Source: Theropithecus gelada (Eukaryota; Chordata; Mammalia; Primates; Cercopithecidae). Taken from it: a stretch of DNA of 64,000 nt. The stretch is taken from positions 117,325,195 through 117,389,194 of the forward strand of contig NC_037669.1 in NCBI RefSeq assembly GCF_003255815.1. The letters are read 5' to 3'. This document shows, piece by piece, positions 12,605 to 24,374 of the stretch; position 1 is the stretch's first letter, and every line of letters starts with the position of its first letter. A program made the translations under genes and the position numbers. The notes below the pieces were generated by a model. It worked only from the letters and a program-made list of their open reading frames with translations, did no database searches and had not been told where the DNA came from.

Positions 12605-14165
12605 AAAGACTCTTAGAAAACCAGGAAAAGAAGAAAATTTCTTCAACCTGATAAAGGTGCTAAAAAATGCTGCAGCTAATATCTAACTTAATGGTCAAAT
12701 ATTGAACGTAATTCTCCCCCTAAAATTAAGACAAAGGTAATGGTGTATATTCTCGCAACTCACCCACTGTTTTACTAGAGGCCATACTCATTGCAATAAG
12801 AGAAAGAAATAAAATGTATAAACATCAGAAGGGTAGAAGTAAAACCATCTATATTTCCTAATGATATGAAAATTTACATAGAATATCCAAAGGAATCTAC
12901 AAAATTGATAGAATAAACAAGTAATTTTAGAAAGCTCAAGTAACACAATATTAATGTATAAAAAATGTATATATTTTATATACCAGGAGAAACCCACTGA
13001 ACTATGAAATTTAAAAATCAATTATGTTTGCAATAGCATCAATAACAAATTTAGTCAAGTATGTAAGACCTGTAAATTGAAAATGATAAAATATTGCTGA
13101 GAGAAAGCAAAGAATATACAGATAGTTATAATCCTGAACTGAAAGAATTAACACTGTTAATATAGTAATGATCCTCAAATTACAAAAGATTCAACAAAAT
13201 TTAATAATTCTAGTGACTATTTTATAAAAATTGATAAGTTGTTTGTAAAACTTATATGGAAATGCAAAGCATCTAGAATGTTGAAAGCAATTCAGTAAAA
13301 GAACAGAGTTAGAGGATTTACACTACTTGGTTTCAAGAGTTAGTATAATTCTCAATAATCATGACTGTATGATACCAGCCAAATAGATCAGTGAAAGAAT
13401 ATCAAGACCAGAAATAAATCCTCAATTATTTATTCACTAGATATTTGAAAAATATAAAAAAGTGATCAAATAAGAAAATGTAAGTCTTCTTTAAAAATGA
13501 TGCTAGAATAACAACATTCGTATGGAAATTAATGAACTCTCAACCACTACCTCACATTATGCATAAAAATAATTCAAACTATATATCTAAACATAAAATC
13601 TGAAATAAAAAGCTACTGGAGAAACATAAAATGTATGCATAACTTGATGTTAGTCAAAGTTTCTTAGGCATGTCACAGAATGTAAGCAAAGAGAGAAAAA
13701 CAAATGATATATTAGACTTCATCGAATCAAAAAGTTCTAATCATTAAAAAACACCATTAAGAAAATAAGTAGGAAAGCAATAACTTGAGATGCTATTTAT
13801 AAAATACATATATATCTGTCCAAGGGTTAGTATCTAGGATATACTGAGGAAAACTACAACTCAATAAAAAAAGATAACCAATAAAACAAATGGGCAGAAA
13901 AACTGAAAACAAACAAACAAACATTGCACTAAAGAAGATACACGAATGCCCAAAAGCAGATGAAAAACTACTCAGTGTCATCAATCAGGAGAAAAGTTCA
14001 AATTAAAACCACAAGATACCACTATACACCAACCAGAATGGCCAAAACTAAACAAAACAATAGCAACAATAGAACGAAACACAGCCACCGCCGCCCACCG
14101 CCCCCACACACAGTCACTCAACGATAACGCTAAATATTGACAGAGATGTGAAGGAATTGGAAAAA
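12605..14165 (+). mobile_element. Old L1M ORF2 C-terminal remnant, sense
   Basis: The sense L1 ORF2 signature is recognisable throughout: 'tcttcaacctgataaagg', 'cttaatggtcaaatattgaa', 'gtagaagtaaaaccatctat', 'tttacatagaatatccaaag', 'ggaaatgcaaagcatctag', 'cctcaattatttattcacta', 'ccacaagataccactatac' and 'ccagaatggccaaaac'. This is the part after the reverse-transcriptase core, through the C-terminal domain. Many stops and indels break the frame, so it is dead. 14166-14375 resembles an L1M-type 3' UTR ('ttggaaattttcaaaaaaac') but is less certain. Minus-strand open frames at 12788-14271 are antisense shadows. Confidence 0.8.
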
Positions 14166-14477
14166 CAGGGCACAGATGAAAAAGATCAAAGAAACCACAA
14201 GTAACCAGAGAAGTCTGGATTATACATTTTAGAGAACCATCAACCATTTTTGGTATGGCAAAATGCAGCAATTGCTGAATCTGAGGATAGCCATGTGGAA
14301 ATTTAGTATAGTTTTATTTCAACTTTAACAAATTTTTGGAAATTTTCAAAAAAACCAAAATAAGGGTAAAAGTTCTGAACAAATACTATATATACACATA
14401 TGTATTCAATTAAATTATTTACATGTGTCAAATCTTTTTCTATGTGTATTTGTTTCATAGAATAGTTGTTGACTATC

Positions 14478-14720
14478 TAAATTCTTGTGCTACACTGCCT
14501 AAATTTTATCCAGTTTTCCACTTACTGGTTGTGTGAATGTGGAAAAAGTATTTGGCCTTCTGTGCTTCAATTTTCTCATCTGTAATATATAAGTGATGAG
14601 AGTACTATTTCTATGTGTTTGCTGTTAGTATTGAAAGAGTTTATGAATGTACAGGACTTGGAATTTTGCCCAGCACATGGTAAACACTTTAAAATGTTAG
14701 CTATTATAATATTATTAAAT
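14478..14720 (+). repeat. MIR SINE, nearly complete, sense
   Basis: The MIR parts are in order: a 'ttccacttactggttgtgtg' start, 'cttcaattttctcatctgta', 'ttagtattgaaagagtttat' and the tail 'cccagcacatggtaaacac'. Among the better preserved MIRs in the window. Confidence 0.8.
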
Positions 14721-15004
14721 ACATATATTAACTAACATACATCACCCACTCCAAATATATTTACAATAGACAAGAGTGCTTACTAAAGTTAAGTTACTAA
14801 TCCCCAATTTTATCAGCAGCTTCAAATGATTAACACAAAATTGTAGTTCATTATTGCTTACTGAAATTATGCCATTTTCTACTCTTTGGACCAAGGAGCA
14901 TGTAAAAATGAGTCCTCTCACTAGTAGGCAAAATCTGGCACACATCCAGAAGGCAGGGACTGTGGTTCATACCTCATAAACACGCCTGGATAGAATTCTC
15001 AGAC

Positions 15005-15145
15005 AAGCGGCTCAACAGCTGTGTGACTTGGGGCATGATATTTAATGTTGCTGAACTTCAATTTCTTCATTTGTAAAACGAAGTTGGTAATACCCAATAG
15101 GCATATACTGAAGAATAAATGAAATTTTCCATAGGTAAAACTTTA
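15005..15145 (+). repeat. MIR SINE fragment, sense
   Basis: 'caacagctgtgtgacttggg' and 'cttcaatttcttcatttgta' match the MIR core ('agctgtgtgaccttggg...cctcagtttcctcatctgta'). Confidence 0.75.
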
Positions 15146-15989
15146 ATCCAAAGTATGATGTATAACGTGAATTCAATAAGTGGAGCTCTCACTTTTTACT
15201 ACTGGAGAAATATTCATTAACATATAATAATGATATGTTTCAGGGGCCACTGACAATGACCTGGAGCTGGAGGATAGACTCAAATATCCAGAAAATTCCC
15301 TCTACCCAGGATTCCTAAGGAGGTGCTAATATTTTCCATGTTAGAACATTGTAACTCCAAATTTTAAGCCTAAAGCATAGGATTTCTCTAGCATGATTTA
15401 TTCACACTATCATCTGCTTTAATAATTCAGTGCAAATAATTTAATCAAAGATTATAGATTCCTCTTTCCTTCTTTGGTTTTCTTCCAACCTATTCTACTT
15501 TTGTACTGCTACAGTAAACTATTGTTTTTGCAATGGATTCTGATTTAATATATTTAAAAATATCTCCCTTGCCAATTATATTTCTTGTTATGTAATTATG
15601 ACTAAGTAATTATTGTATTCTAATCTTGTTACAATTTAATTAAATAGAAGCACGAGCCACATATATGCACACTATTTTAGCCTTGCCTAGAAAATATCCA
15701 AATATATAGGAAATTCTATTGTAACAAATATTATTATTTATAACATTAATTTTGCTCTTCAATCAAATACAGCTTGATTGACCCATAAGAAATATATACC
15801 TGCAGTATTGTGCATGTACCAATTACTATGCCTAGAACCCTAACCATAAATGAATTAAGCACTATATCTAAGAAGGTACATGTGAAATGCTCAGGCTCAT
15901 TAAATGATTCTATGTGACAGGTCTACTTTATACAGAGGTATTAATGAATGTAGATGCAGGGTGACCCATTCCTAATAATAACACAAGTT
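15146..15989. other. Unassigned AT-rich sequence
   Basis: No element or gene was recognised. Confidence 0.45.
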
Positions 15990-16205
15990 AACACTCATTG
16001 ATACCTACTATAAGTCAGATACTGCACTAAACACTTTTCATGCATTTTTCCTTAAAGTGTTTACATCAACTTTATGATGTAAGTGTTATTATTCCACCAT
16101 TTTATGTGAAGAACTGAGATTTGGAGAAATTATACATAGAATAAACCCAGAGATGCAAATTCAAATTCACTCTATCTTGCTCCCATATCTCATCCGTTAT
16201 CCACT
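15990..16205 (-). repeat. MIR SINE, antisense
   Basis: 'actataagtcagatactgca', 'ctttatgatgtaagtgttat', 'gaagaactgagatttgga' and 'gatgcaaattcaaattcac' follow the reverse complement of MIR. Confidence 0.7.
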
Positions 16206-16349
16206 ATCTTGCTTCCTCGTCAGTGAGGAAGAATTACAGCATTCAAGTGAGAATAATAAGGGTGCCAAGGATCACAGGTGGGTCACATTACATAGTAGAA
16301 TAAATGGAATTTGGTGAGTGGTATTATAGCGTAGAATATTAATGGCACA

Positions 16350-16545
16350 GTTGAGGGGTTAATGGCAACTTAGGATGACTCCTAGAACTGGCTTCAGCAT
16401 GTGATTCTATAAGGAGCTAAATTAGGAGTAGATTCAGGAAAGGAAATGATGCTCAGTTTAGGAGTTTTTGAGGTATCAAGGCAAATACTCTAAGAATCAT
16501 CCTAGAGATATAGATATGGAAGTCATAAATGCATGGGGGATAATC
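16350..16545 (-). repeat. L2 ORF2 remnant, antisense
   Basis: 'aggatgactcctagaactgg' and 'gagatatagatatggaagtc' correspond to the reverse complement of the L2 ORF2 C-terminal region ('...ggatgactccaaggtttttgg...gagatatagatttgggagtc'). Heavily decayed, ends approximate. Confidence 0.5.
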
Positions 16546-16777
16546 AAAGCCTAGCACAAACATGACTGCTTGAGACAGTATTAGCAGAAATGAAACCCAG
16601 AAAAATATTAATTAAGAAGGAAGCAGAAAAAGAAAAAGGCTGAGAAAGGAGTGAACAGAGGGTAGAAAAGAAAATTTAAAGCTCAGATTAAGTGTAGTTG
16701 AGGAGATATTAGTGAAATGAAAGTTTCACAAAAAGGATTTACCCAGAATATAATGCAGAGAAATAGAGATAGAAATT

Positions 16778-16795
16778 TAAAAAAAAAAAAAAAAA
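16778..16795. repeat. Poly-A run
   Basis: An 18-base A-run followed by 'gaaagctgaag'. No retroposon body is clear immediately upstream. Confidence 0.85.
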
Positions 16796-16859
16796 AGAAA
16801 GCTGAAGAATCACCTAATAATAAAAGTTTCAGAGGAGAAAAATGGAGAAACTGAAGGAA

Positions 16860-18620
16860 AAGATTTTGAAAGAAGCAATGACTGAGACTTTTTCATGATA
16901 GATACAATATTTTAATGATCAGATTCAGAATAAATCCTAAGTAGAATAAATAAAATCAAACCTTAGACCTACCAAAATGATAGTGCAGCACATCAAGAAA
17001 AAGGAAAGAAGACAGCCGGGATAAGAAGATTACTTTTGAATACCAAGAAGACAACACCAGATTTCTCAACAGCAATAATAGAGACCAGACTACAATGGAA
17101 TATATATTCAAGCTATCCCAGGAAAACTAGCGGTTACCCTAAAAGTTTATACTCAACTAAACTGTAATTAAAAACTGAGACTCAAAGATATTTTCAGATA
17201 GTCATAGGCAAAAGTGTACCACTTACAGAATGTCATTGAAAGAAATGATAAAGAACTCACTCACATCAAGAAAAGATAATTCAATCCAGGAGGAAAGTGG
17301 GGGGAAATAAAAAATAATGACTGGCAAATACATAGAAAAATACGTGCACCTAGAGAAAAAAATGGCAAAGAATATGAACAAAGAGTAGGTTTTAGTTTAG
17401 GTTGATTTAAACACAAATTGGAACTAAAACAAATGAAAATAGTATGAATATATAAAATGATTAGGTGAGTAGTGATTAGAGTAAAATAATATTCTGAGAT
17501 TCTTATACTTTAGAAGATATAATTATGGTTTAATGTTAAACATTATTTTGGTAAATAAGAGTGTTAAAAATCTAATGTAACACTAACAAATAGAAATAAA
17601 ATGTATAACATACCAAGTAGAACAAAGAAAATGTCATCAAACAGAAGGTAGAAAAGAAGAATGAAAAAGCAAAAATAAAAAAGCAATAACAAAATAAAAC
17701 AAAAACTAGTAATTATAAAGCACATAAGATGAAAAAGAATAAATTCAAATGGATCAGTGGCCAAAATAAACATATATTAAATAAACGTAGTTCAGAGACA
17801 GAAACTTAAAATACATTGAAAATAACAGCTGCATACTGTTTAAATAACTATTAAAACATAACAGTGAAGGTATTTCAAGAAAGGAATGAAGAAAGAGAAA
17901 TTAAGCAAATGGAAAGGAAAACTGGCATAATTGCATTGATTTCATAAAAAACACTTTATGGCGAAAAAAAGTATTAGAGATAAAATGTGTAATTCACAGA
18001 ACAATTCACTAGGGAAACAATAATACTTCATCTGTATTTCCTTAACAATATTGTTGCAAAATACATAAATAACTTGAAAGAATTATAAAGAGAATTTGAC
18101 AAAAGCCAATATGGAATTCGACAATTTTAACATAGATATGTTAATATCTAATGTATTAAATGAAAGCAATACTAAGACATGAAATATTTAGAAAAAAATA
18201 ATATTACTTAATAGATAACTACAAAACCCTAGGCAGAACAGTTAGTGGATCAATATTATTTCAAACACATGGAACATCTACAAGAACTGATCACCAAGTA
18301 AGTCTTAATAAATACTGAAGATTTAACAGCATAAAAACCACACCACAACAAAATTAGAAATAATAAAAAAACTGTCTCCTAATTCCCATACTAACACTTG
18401 AAAATTTATAAATACCCCTTTAAAAACTGATGGCTTAAAGAAGAAATAACAAATATACAAGTCTGAAATGGTGAGAACGCTATGTATGTTTTGTAGGGTA
18501 TATCTACAGCAGTACTTAGAGGAGTACACATAAGGTTAAATGCATATATCAGAAAATAAGAAAAGGTTAAAAAGAATGAACTAAACTTGAAACTTAAGAT
18601 GTTAGGATTTTTAAATATAT
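16860..18620 (+). mobile_element. Old L1M body remnant, sense
   Basis: Blocks known from L1M/HAL1-type elements appear in order: the 'agacagccgggataagaaga' and 'caatggaatatatattcaag' block near 17000, 'ggaacatctacaagaactga' near 18270, and 'gcagtacttagaggagtaca' with 'taaatgcatatatcagaaaa' near 18510-18560. This covers the linker and the endonuclease/RT-proximal part of ORF2 in sense. Every frame is broken. Minus-strand frames at 17564-17773 and 18323-18529 are shadows. Confidence 0.65.
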
Positions 18621-19022
18621 ATTAATGTATTAGAAAGAAGCTTCTTCTATTTGACCAGAAATTAAGGAAACATACATATTAGTTACAATAAAGATGATAA
18701 CAGGCAAAAGTTGAACTGTTTTGTTCAGATTTGCACTTTCAGCAGGAGACAGTCAGTAGTGTGGGAGGATAAAATAGTAAAGAACAAATCAAATTATGTT
18801 CTTGCTTCTTTCCTTCCATTTCCTTGAGCTACATAATGCTTGTTCTAAGAGGTGCAGTGACTCAGAGCTCTAGTTCTGACATCCACAGAACTAAATCAGG
18901 GTGGTACAGAGTCCTATGCTTTGTGGAATGATAAAAACTGGAAGGGCAACCAGCAAGCTTTATGAGGTCTTTTATCGACAGTGTTTGCTCCAAATCCCTA
19001 GACTGATAATTTCAGTGAAAGG
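18621..19022. other. Unassigned sequence
   Basis: Less AT-rich than its neighbours, with no family recognised. A 63-codon plus-strand frame at 18901-19092 runs on into a hAT fragment and is not supported as a gene. Confidence 0.4.
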
Positions 19023-19092
19023 TTCCGAGCGTTTTTTGTGCCATGAACTCCTTTTACAGTCCAGTGAAGCCTGTAACTTCACCTCAAAATAA
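19023..19092 (+). repeat. Short hAT-type fragment
   Basis: 'ttttttgtgccatgaactcc' and 'cagtccagtgaagcctgt' resemble the 5' part of the same ancient hAT-type family as 4186-4590. Only about 70 bases remain, cut off just before the Alu. Confidence 0.4.
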
Positions 19093-19115
19093 CGGTGAAC
19101 ATTAGAAGCATAACT

Positions 19116-19460
19116 AGTCTGAGTGCAGTGATTCAATCCTGTAATCCCAGCATTTTGGGAGACCGAGGAAGACGGATCCCTGGAGGCCAGGAGTTCGAGA
19201 CCAGCCTAGCCAACATGGCGAAACCTCGTCTCTACTAAAAACTAAAAACTAAGAAAAGAAAGAAAGAAAGAAAAAATAACAAAAAATAAAATAGCCAGGA
19301 GTGGTGGTGCGTGCCTGTAATCCCAGCTACTCCGGAGGCTGAGGGAGGAGAGTCGCTTGAACCCAGGAGACAGAGGTTGCAGTGAACCAAGATCATGCCA
19401 CTTTACTGCAGCCTGGGCAGCAGAGTGAGACTCCATCTCAAAAATAAAAATAAATATAAA
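19116..19460 (+). mobile_element. Old Alu with expanded central linker, sense
   Basis: Sense Alu from 'gagtgcagtgattcaatcct' through 'ctgtaatcccagc', 'gttcgagaccagcctagcca' and 'gcctgtaatcccagctactc' to 'gactccatctcaaaaataa'. The central A-rich linker (19237-19292) has expanded into repeated AAACT and GAAA units, making the element about 50 bases longer than usual. The 3' tail is (AAATA)-like. Best fit AluJ/Sz. Confidence 0.88.
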
Positions 19461-19599
19461 GTTAGAAACTAGAAAAAGGTGCAATCACTAGCACTACTCA
19501 ACATTACACTGTGAGGCCTTGCCAGATTTCTAAGAGGTTAAAAAACAAACAAAAAACAAAACAAAAAGATAAGACCTCAAAAAAGAAATGTGACATTTC

Positions 19600-20125
19600 C
19601 TGGACTATTTGGCCAAATTAATGTCAGAAAAATATATAAGGAAAGATATGAAAAGAAAAAACTAAATATTGTTATTTTCAGATTATTCAATTACCTATGT
19701 AGGAAAAAGTATCTGCAAAAAAGTATTACAAGATTCTATGTAAATATACAAAAATCAGTTGCATTTTATTAGGAAATATGCATTGTAAAAAAAGTCATTT
19801 CTAATAACAATTTTAAAAGATGCCTCAAAGTAAGTCCTTCAAAACCATACAACAATTCTTTGCAGAAAATTATGTAGCTGGCTTGAAGGACATGAAAGAT
19901 GAACTGAAAATATTAAGAGAGAAACCATGGTCATAAATGGAAAGAATCAATACTTCAAACAGGGCAATTTTTCTTACATTAATCTAAATTTCATACGACG
20001 CCCAACAAAATCCTAGCATAATTTTTTAAGTGACTTGAAAAATCCTGAAATTCAAATGGAAGAGAAAGTAAACATAAGCACAACAATTTTTGAAGGAGGG
20101 AAAAGAAGATTATTAAATTATTATG
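19600..20125 (+). mobile_element. Old L1M ORF2 fragment, sense
   Basis: 'tacaaaaatcagttgcattt' near 19748, 'gggcaatttttcttacatt' near 19962 and 'cctgaaattcaaatggaaga' near 20043 follow L1 ORF2 in sense. The L1 match stops near 'gattattaaattattatgc'. The next downstream part of the same L1 region reappears flipped at 20860-21445, so the element looks internally rearranged. Confidence 0.65.
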
Positions 20126-20178
20126 CGATTTCCTCTAGTTTTTTATAACCTGTGTTACGTGTATATGGCTAAAGTCAC

Positions 20179-20550
20179 TGATATGGTTTGGCTCTGTGTT
20201 CTCATTCAAATCTCATTTGCAGCTCCCATAATTCCCACGTGCTGCGGGAGGGACTCAGTGGGAGATGACTGAATCATGGGGGCGGGTCTTTCCCAGGCTG
20301 TTCTAGTGATAGTGAATGGGTCTCACGAGATCTGATAGAGTTAAAATACGTAGCTTCTGCACAACCTTTTTTTTTTTTTTTTTTGCCTGCTGCCATCCAA
20401 GTAAGGTGTGACTTGCTCCTCTTTACTTCCCACAATGATTATGAGGCCTCCCCAAGCATGTGGAACTGTAAGCCCAATAAACCTCTTTCTTTCAGAAACT
20501 GCCCAGTCTTGAGTAAGCATTTATCAGCAAAGTGAAAACAGACTAATACA
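20179..20550 (+). mobile_element. THE1-type solo LTR (MaLR)
   Basis: A complete LTR begins 'tgatatggtttggctctgtg' and ends 'gtgaaaacagactaataca'. Inside are 'cataattcccacgtgctg', 'gaatcatgggggcgggtctt', 'catgtggaactgtaagccca' and the polyadenylation signal AATAAA (near 20476). Perfect 5-base target duplications, gtcac at 20174-20178 and 20551-20555, show an intact LTR-to-LTR recombination product. A T-run (20369-20385) has expanded inside. MaLR elements are non-autonomous ERVL relatives with no protein in this copy. It interrupts the left arm of an inverted repeat. Confidence 0.95.
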
Positions 20551-20554
20551 GTCA

Positions 20555-20848
20555 CTGACTTATAGAGTGGAAGGGGCCCTTGCAGATCATCTAGTTCAGT
20601 AGAAAAACACAGAAATTGAGGATGAGACAAGTCATTTGGCCCACACCCCTAAGAAAGAAAAGCATCACATGTCACTCCTCTACCACTATCACTGTTCCTT
20701 TGAGCCACATAAATGAACAGATCAAAGGGTATGTCTATCTTCAGTTTCATTAAACTTTGCCTGAAATGTAAGAACTTATAATATGATCAGTAATACACTT
20801 TAAATTTTTACCAAGCTTGATGCTAGTAGAGTTAAATATCTTTTCATA
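20555..20848 (+). repeat. Left arm of a large inverted repeat
   Basis: This matches 21469-21791 in reverse complement over its whole length. A 31-base stretch, 20705-20735 against 21612-21642 reversed, is identical. The right arm has about 30 extra bases near 21521-21556. The match continues a short way across the THE1 LTR: 'gtatatggctaaagtcac' at 20161-20178 corresponds to the reversed 'gcttttgccatacatgt' at 21796-21812. The arm itself is not a family I recognise. Confidence 0.85.
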
Positions 20849-20859
20849 GATATATTTGG

Positions 20860-21445
20860 CCTATGTCTTTTGTTCCAACTTCATTCCCCTTTTAGAGTTT
20901 ATTTCTTATTGACTTGAAGGAGACTTTTAATATGAATATTTTGCTTATTAAGATTCTAAGAGAAATATGCATTGCATCTACACTCAGTCTGTGAATTTTT
21001 TTCCCAGCTTTGCTTGTAGGCCCTTTAAAAATGTGTTTCGAGCATTTTAATGAATCTTATTTACCAATATTTCTCTTACACATTCCATCTTTTAAATTTT
21101 GTTTAACAAATAGAAAATTTTATAAGAGAATTTATAATAAATCCATCCCTCTCCCCATGATCAAAAAGATATTTTTTCCTAAAATGTTTCAAAGTTAGAA
21201 TTTCACACACAGATCTTAAATCCATCTGGACGTGATTCTGTCATCCACAAAACATGTATTTTTCAATATAGGTGGTAAAATATCCCAGCATCATTTGTTC
21301 AGTGAGCAATGCTTTCTCTACTGCTTTGTATATTTTCTAAATACACATAGGTCTAAGGTTTTTTTCTGCTTAATTGGTCTACCGTTTACTCTTATGGTGA
21401 CACTATATTAATTTCCTATAGCCTTTTATAATCTGTGTTATCCGT
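20860..21445 (-). mobile_element. Old L1M 3' part, antisense, between the inverted arms
   Basis: 'cagatcttaaatccatctgg', 'cccagcatcatttgttcag', 'ttaattggtctaccgttta' and 'ttaatttcctatagccttt' are the reverse complement of L1 ORF2. The right end is the region that directly follows, in the L1 consensus, where the sense fragment at 19600-20125 stops. A roughly 30-base direct copy of that right end (21413-21442) sits at 20133-20162. Confidence 0.65.
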
Positions 21446-21468
21446 AGAAACATTTGTAGTTAAACATA

Positions 21469-21791
21469 TATGAAAAGATATTTAACTCTACTAGCATCAA
21501 GATTGTTAAAAATTTAAAGTCAGAAATAATTGGGAGAAATGATAACTCTAATGTATTGCTGACTATTATAAACTGTTACATTTCAGGCAAAGTTTAATGA
21601 AATTAAAGATGGACATACCCTTTGATCTGTTCATTTATGTGGTTCAAAGGAATAATGATAGTTGTAGAGGAGTGACATGCGATGCTTTTGTTTCTTAGGG
21701 TTGTGGGCCAAATGGCTTCTCTTATCTGCAGTTTCTGTGTCTTCCTAGTGAACTCGATGATCTGCAAGGGCCCTTCCACTCTATAAGTCAG
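21469..21791 (-). repeat. Right arm of a large inverted repeat
   Basis: Reverse complement of 20555-20848 with roughly 85-90% identity by eye; landmarks in the reversed reading are 'catgtcactcctctac' and 'gatgctagtagagttaaat'. It carries no LTR, so it shows the pre-insertion form of the site. The 107-codon minus-strand frame at 21603-21926 runs through this arm. No protein family is visible in it. Confidence 0.85.
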
Positions 21792-21812
21792 GGGCTTTTG
21801 CCATACATGTAT

Positions 21813-23119
21813 CAGCAAATCTTTTTTCTCCAAGTGGAACAACGTCTCAAGACTTACAAAAATAAATTTTAAATAAAGTTGCTCACATTTTAAAAAGTTC
21901 AATATCATTAACTTTGTCTTTAACAATTCATAGACTCTCTATTTTCTCATTTAAAAATTAAATGTATTATTAAATATAATATCTGTTATGTTTGAATAAT
22001 AAACTGTTATCTTTTCATTTAAACTTGTGGGACTAGTAGAATAAAATTAATTATATTAATTTGTGTATTTTCCAATTAATGTTAATTTTCTACGCAATCT
22101 ATAACAATGGCATCATACTGCTTTGACCTTCATGAAATTCTATGCCCTCCTATTGAGTTATAAAAAGTTAGAAAGTCTAATTTACGTGTTTAATGAAAAA
22201 GACTGTCATAAAATATAACTATTATAAGTGTGTTAACAACTATATCCTGACATGAAAACTAGAATCTCTTGGTATTTTTAAAATTACATTTTGGAAGTTT
22301 AGAATATGTTTTTCAAAAAGCAAAAAGGTAAACAACATCAAAAAGATGTGTTCAATTATTGAGGAGCTTTTTACCAAGAATATCTGTGTGATAGATAATC
22401 TATAGTTCCTACAACATGACTACCACAGAATCAACTACTGGAGTTTGGGAGATTTAAAAGACTGGATATAAAACAGGAAGTTCAGTAATTTGTATCTTCT
22501 CTAAATTCTACCACTGATTACGTGATCTATAACACATTTAAATTCTAAGCAATTTTATTCCTACTAATGAGAAAGGGTATCAAAGTGATGTTTTTTGTCC
22601 TAAGTTTTCCTTCTAATTCTGGGAAACCTAAGATTCTGTCCATGTAATAATAGTTGTCAATAATTAAGGACATTGTCTGCCTATAGTTTTAGGCATTCGG
22701 GAAATTAGAGTGCTCTTATCAGGTTTCATGGTCTTTTAAACCCAGCTCTCATTAGATTGCTTTTCCTTCATGTCTGTTAATAATTCTGGTTTTCTCACTC
22801 ACTTCACTCAGCTCCCTCTGCCCAACTGTCATCGTCTCAGAATGATCTTCCCTCACCGCTGTATCTAAAATAGCCTCCAAGAGAAATGTTCAAAAAACTA
22901 ACAGATCATGTTAAAATATAAAGGGATTTAGCAAATTTTTAAATTGAAATTTCTATGTCATATTTTGAGAAAAATCAAGAAATGTTCCTATAATTTACAA
23001 AAGCAGGAAAATTTATCCAGGAAATTTCTGATAGTGTATTGAAAGTGTGGAGATGGGGCTGGGAGTGAAGGCAGGAATTTGAGAGTATCAAAACCTGAAG
23101 AGACAGATCCACCTGGAAA
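21813..23119. other. Unassigned AT-rich sequence
   Basis: No element was recognised. 22720-22880 is slightly richer in C and T. No gene is supported. Confidence 0.45.
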
Positions 23120-24250
23120 CAAATTAATGTGTTAAAAAAATTATATCACATGATAAACTAGTAATTTCAAAAATACTCTGGAAAGAAATGTTGAGGTTCT
23201 CCTTTCACACATATATAGGAGAAATGTAGGTATATTAAAGTGTAATTATAAAAAAATGAAGACATACAAGCACTAGAAAGGTATACAGATGACTGTAATA
23301 TAAACATGAGAAAGGTATTTCCATATGTGTCATCAAAATGAAAAATAACACATGAAGGACCACTTGACTTGATTACATGCAAGTGAACATCATCAAATAT
23401 TATCACAAACAAAATTGAATGATAGATGTCAATTTAGGGAGAGTGGAGAGGGATTTGAAAAACAAATTCCCTACGTGTAAATAACAAGAAAGATAAATGA
23501 TAAAAGACCTCAACAGTTCATAAAAGAAACACAAACGAATAACAAACATAAAATGTGTCATTTTATTAATATCAAAGAAATAAAAGTTAAAGCACCAATA
23601 AAATATAATTTTGTCACTTACCAAAGTGTCAAATATTTTTTAAAATGAAAATATTCATGCTAATTAGCATGTGATGAATCGAATACTGTCACACTCTGCT
23701 GGTAAGAATGCAAACTGGAACAATAATATTCCTGGAGAGCAATTTGTGAGTGTTTTTAAAAGAGCCTTAAAAATCATATGATTTAATTGAATAATTTCAA
23801 CATCTAAGCAGCTACCTTAAAAAATGTTCAAAAGGCATAACAATGACCATAATATTATTATCTGATATAATAAATTACTTGAATTTTCAAAGTAAACAAA
23901 ATAAGAGACTTATTTAACATATGATACATTCATATGAAAATATTACATCCAAAACAAATGACTTGAAGAAAAAAGTCATATTGAAGATTATGTAAAGAAA
24001 TATTATTCTAATAAAATGTTAAGTGAAAGAAACAAAATATACAAGTTTATTTAAAACTTGATCCAAATTTTGTAAAATCAATTAACATATTTATAAGAGG
24101 GCTGGAAGGAAGCAGATCAAAATGAATAACAGTTATTAGTTCTGCATTGCAGTTTATGTGTAATATTTAGTTTCCTTTCAATCTTTTCCATGATAATTTT
24201 ATATTAGTCAGAAAATAATTTTTATTTTAAAATAGGAGACACTCCACAAT
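23120..24250 (+). mobile_element. Old L1M ORF2 C-terminus and 3' UTR, sense
   Basis: Sense L1M pattern: 'agacctcaacagttcataaa' near 23505, 'cacactctgctggtaagaat' near 23690, 'atgatacattcatatgaaaa' near 23921, 'aagtgaaagaaacaaaatat' near 24023 and 'gggctggaaggaagcagatc' near 24099. This is the C-terminal ORF2 region running into the 3' UTR. Strongly decayed. Minus-strand frames at 23167-23624 are shadows. Confidence 0.65.
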
Positions 24251-24374
24251 AAATATTTATTTAGTTGTTATAAAACATTACCAAATCCTGTCAATTCTGA
24301 AAAATACCTTCAACCCTGTGTAAATAATCTCTCTAAAATAGCATATATTTATAGCATAACTATTGTGTTACTGG

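Noticed and set aside
13981..14271. 96-codon minus-strand frame as a small gene
   Set aside because: Antisense of decayed L1M ORF2; Cys/Val/Phe-rich with no recognisable family.
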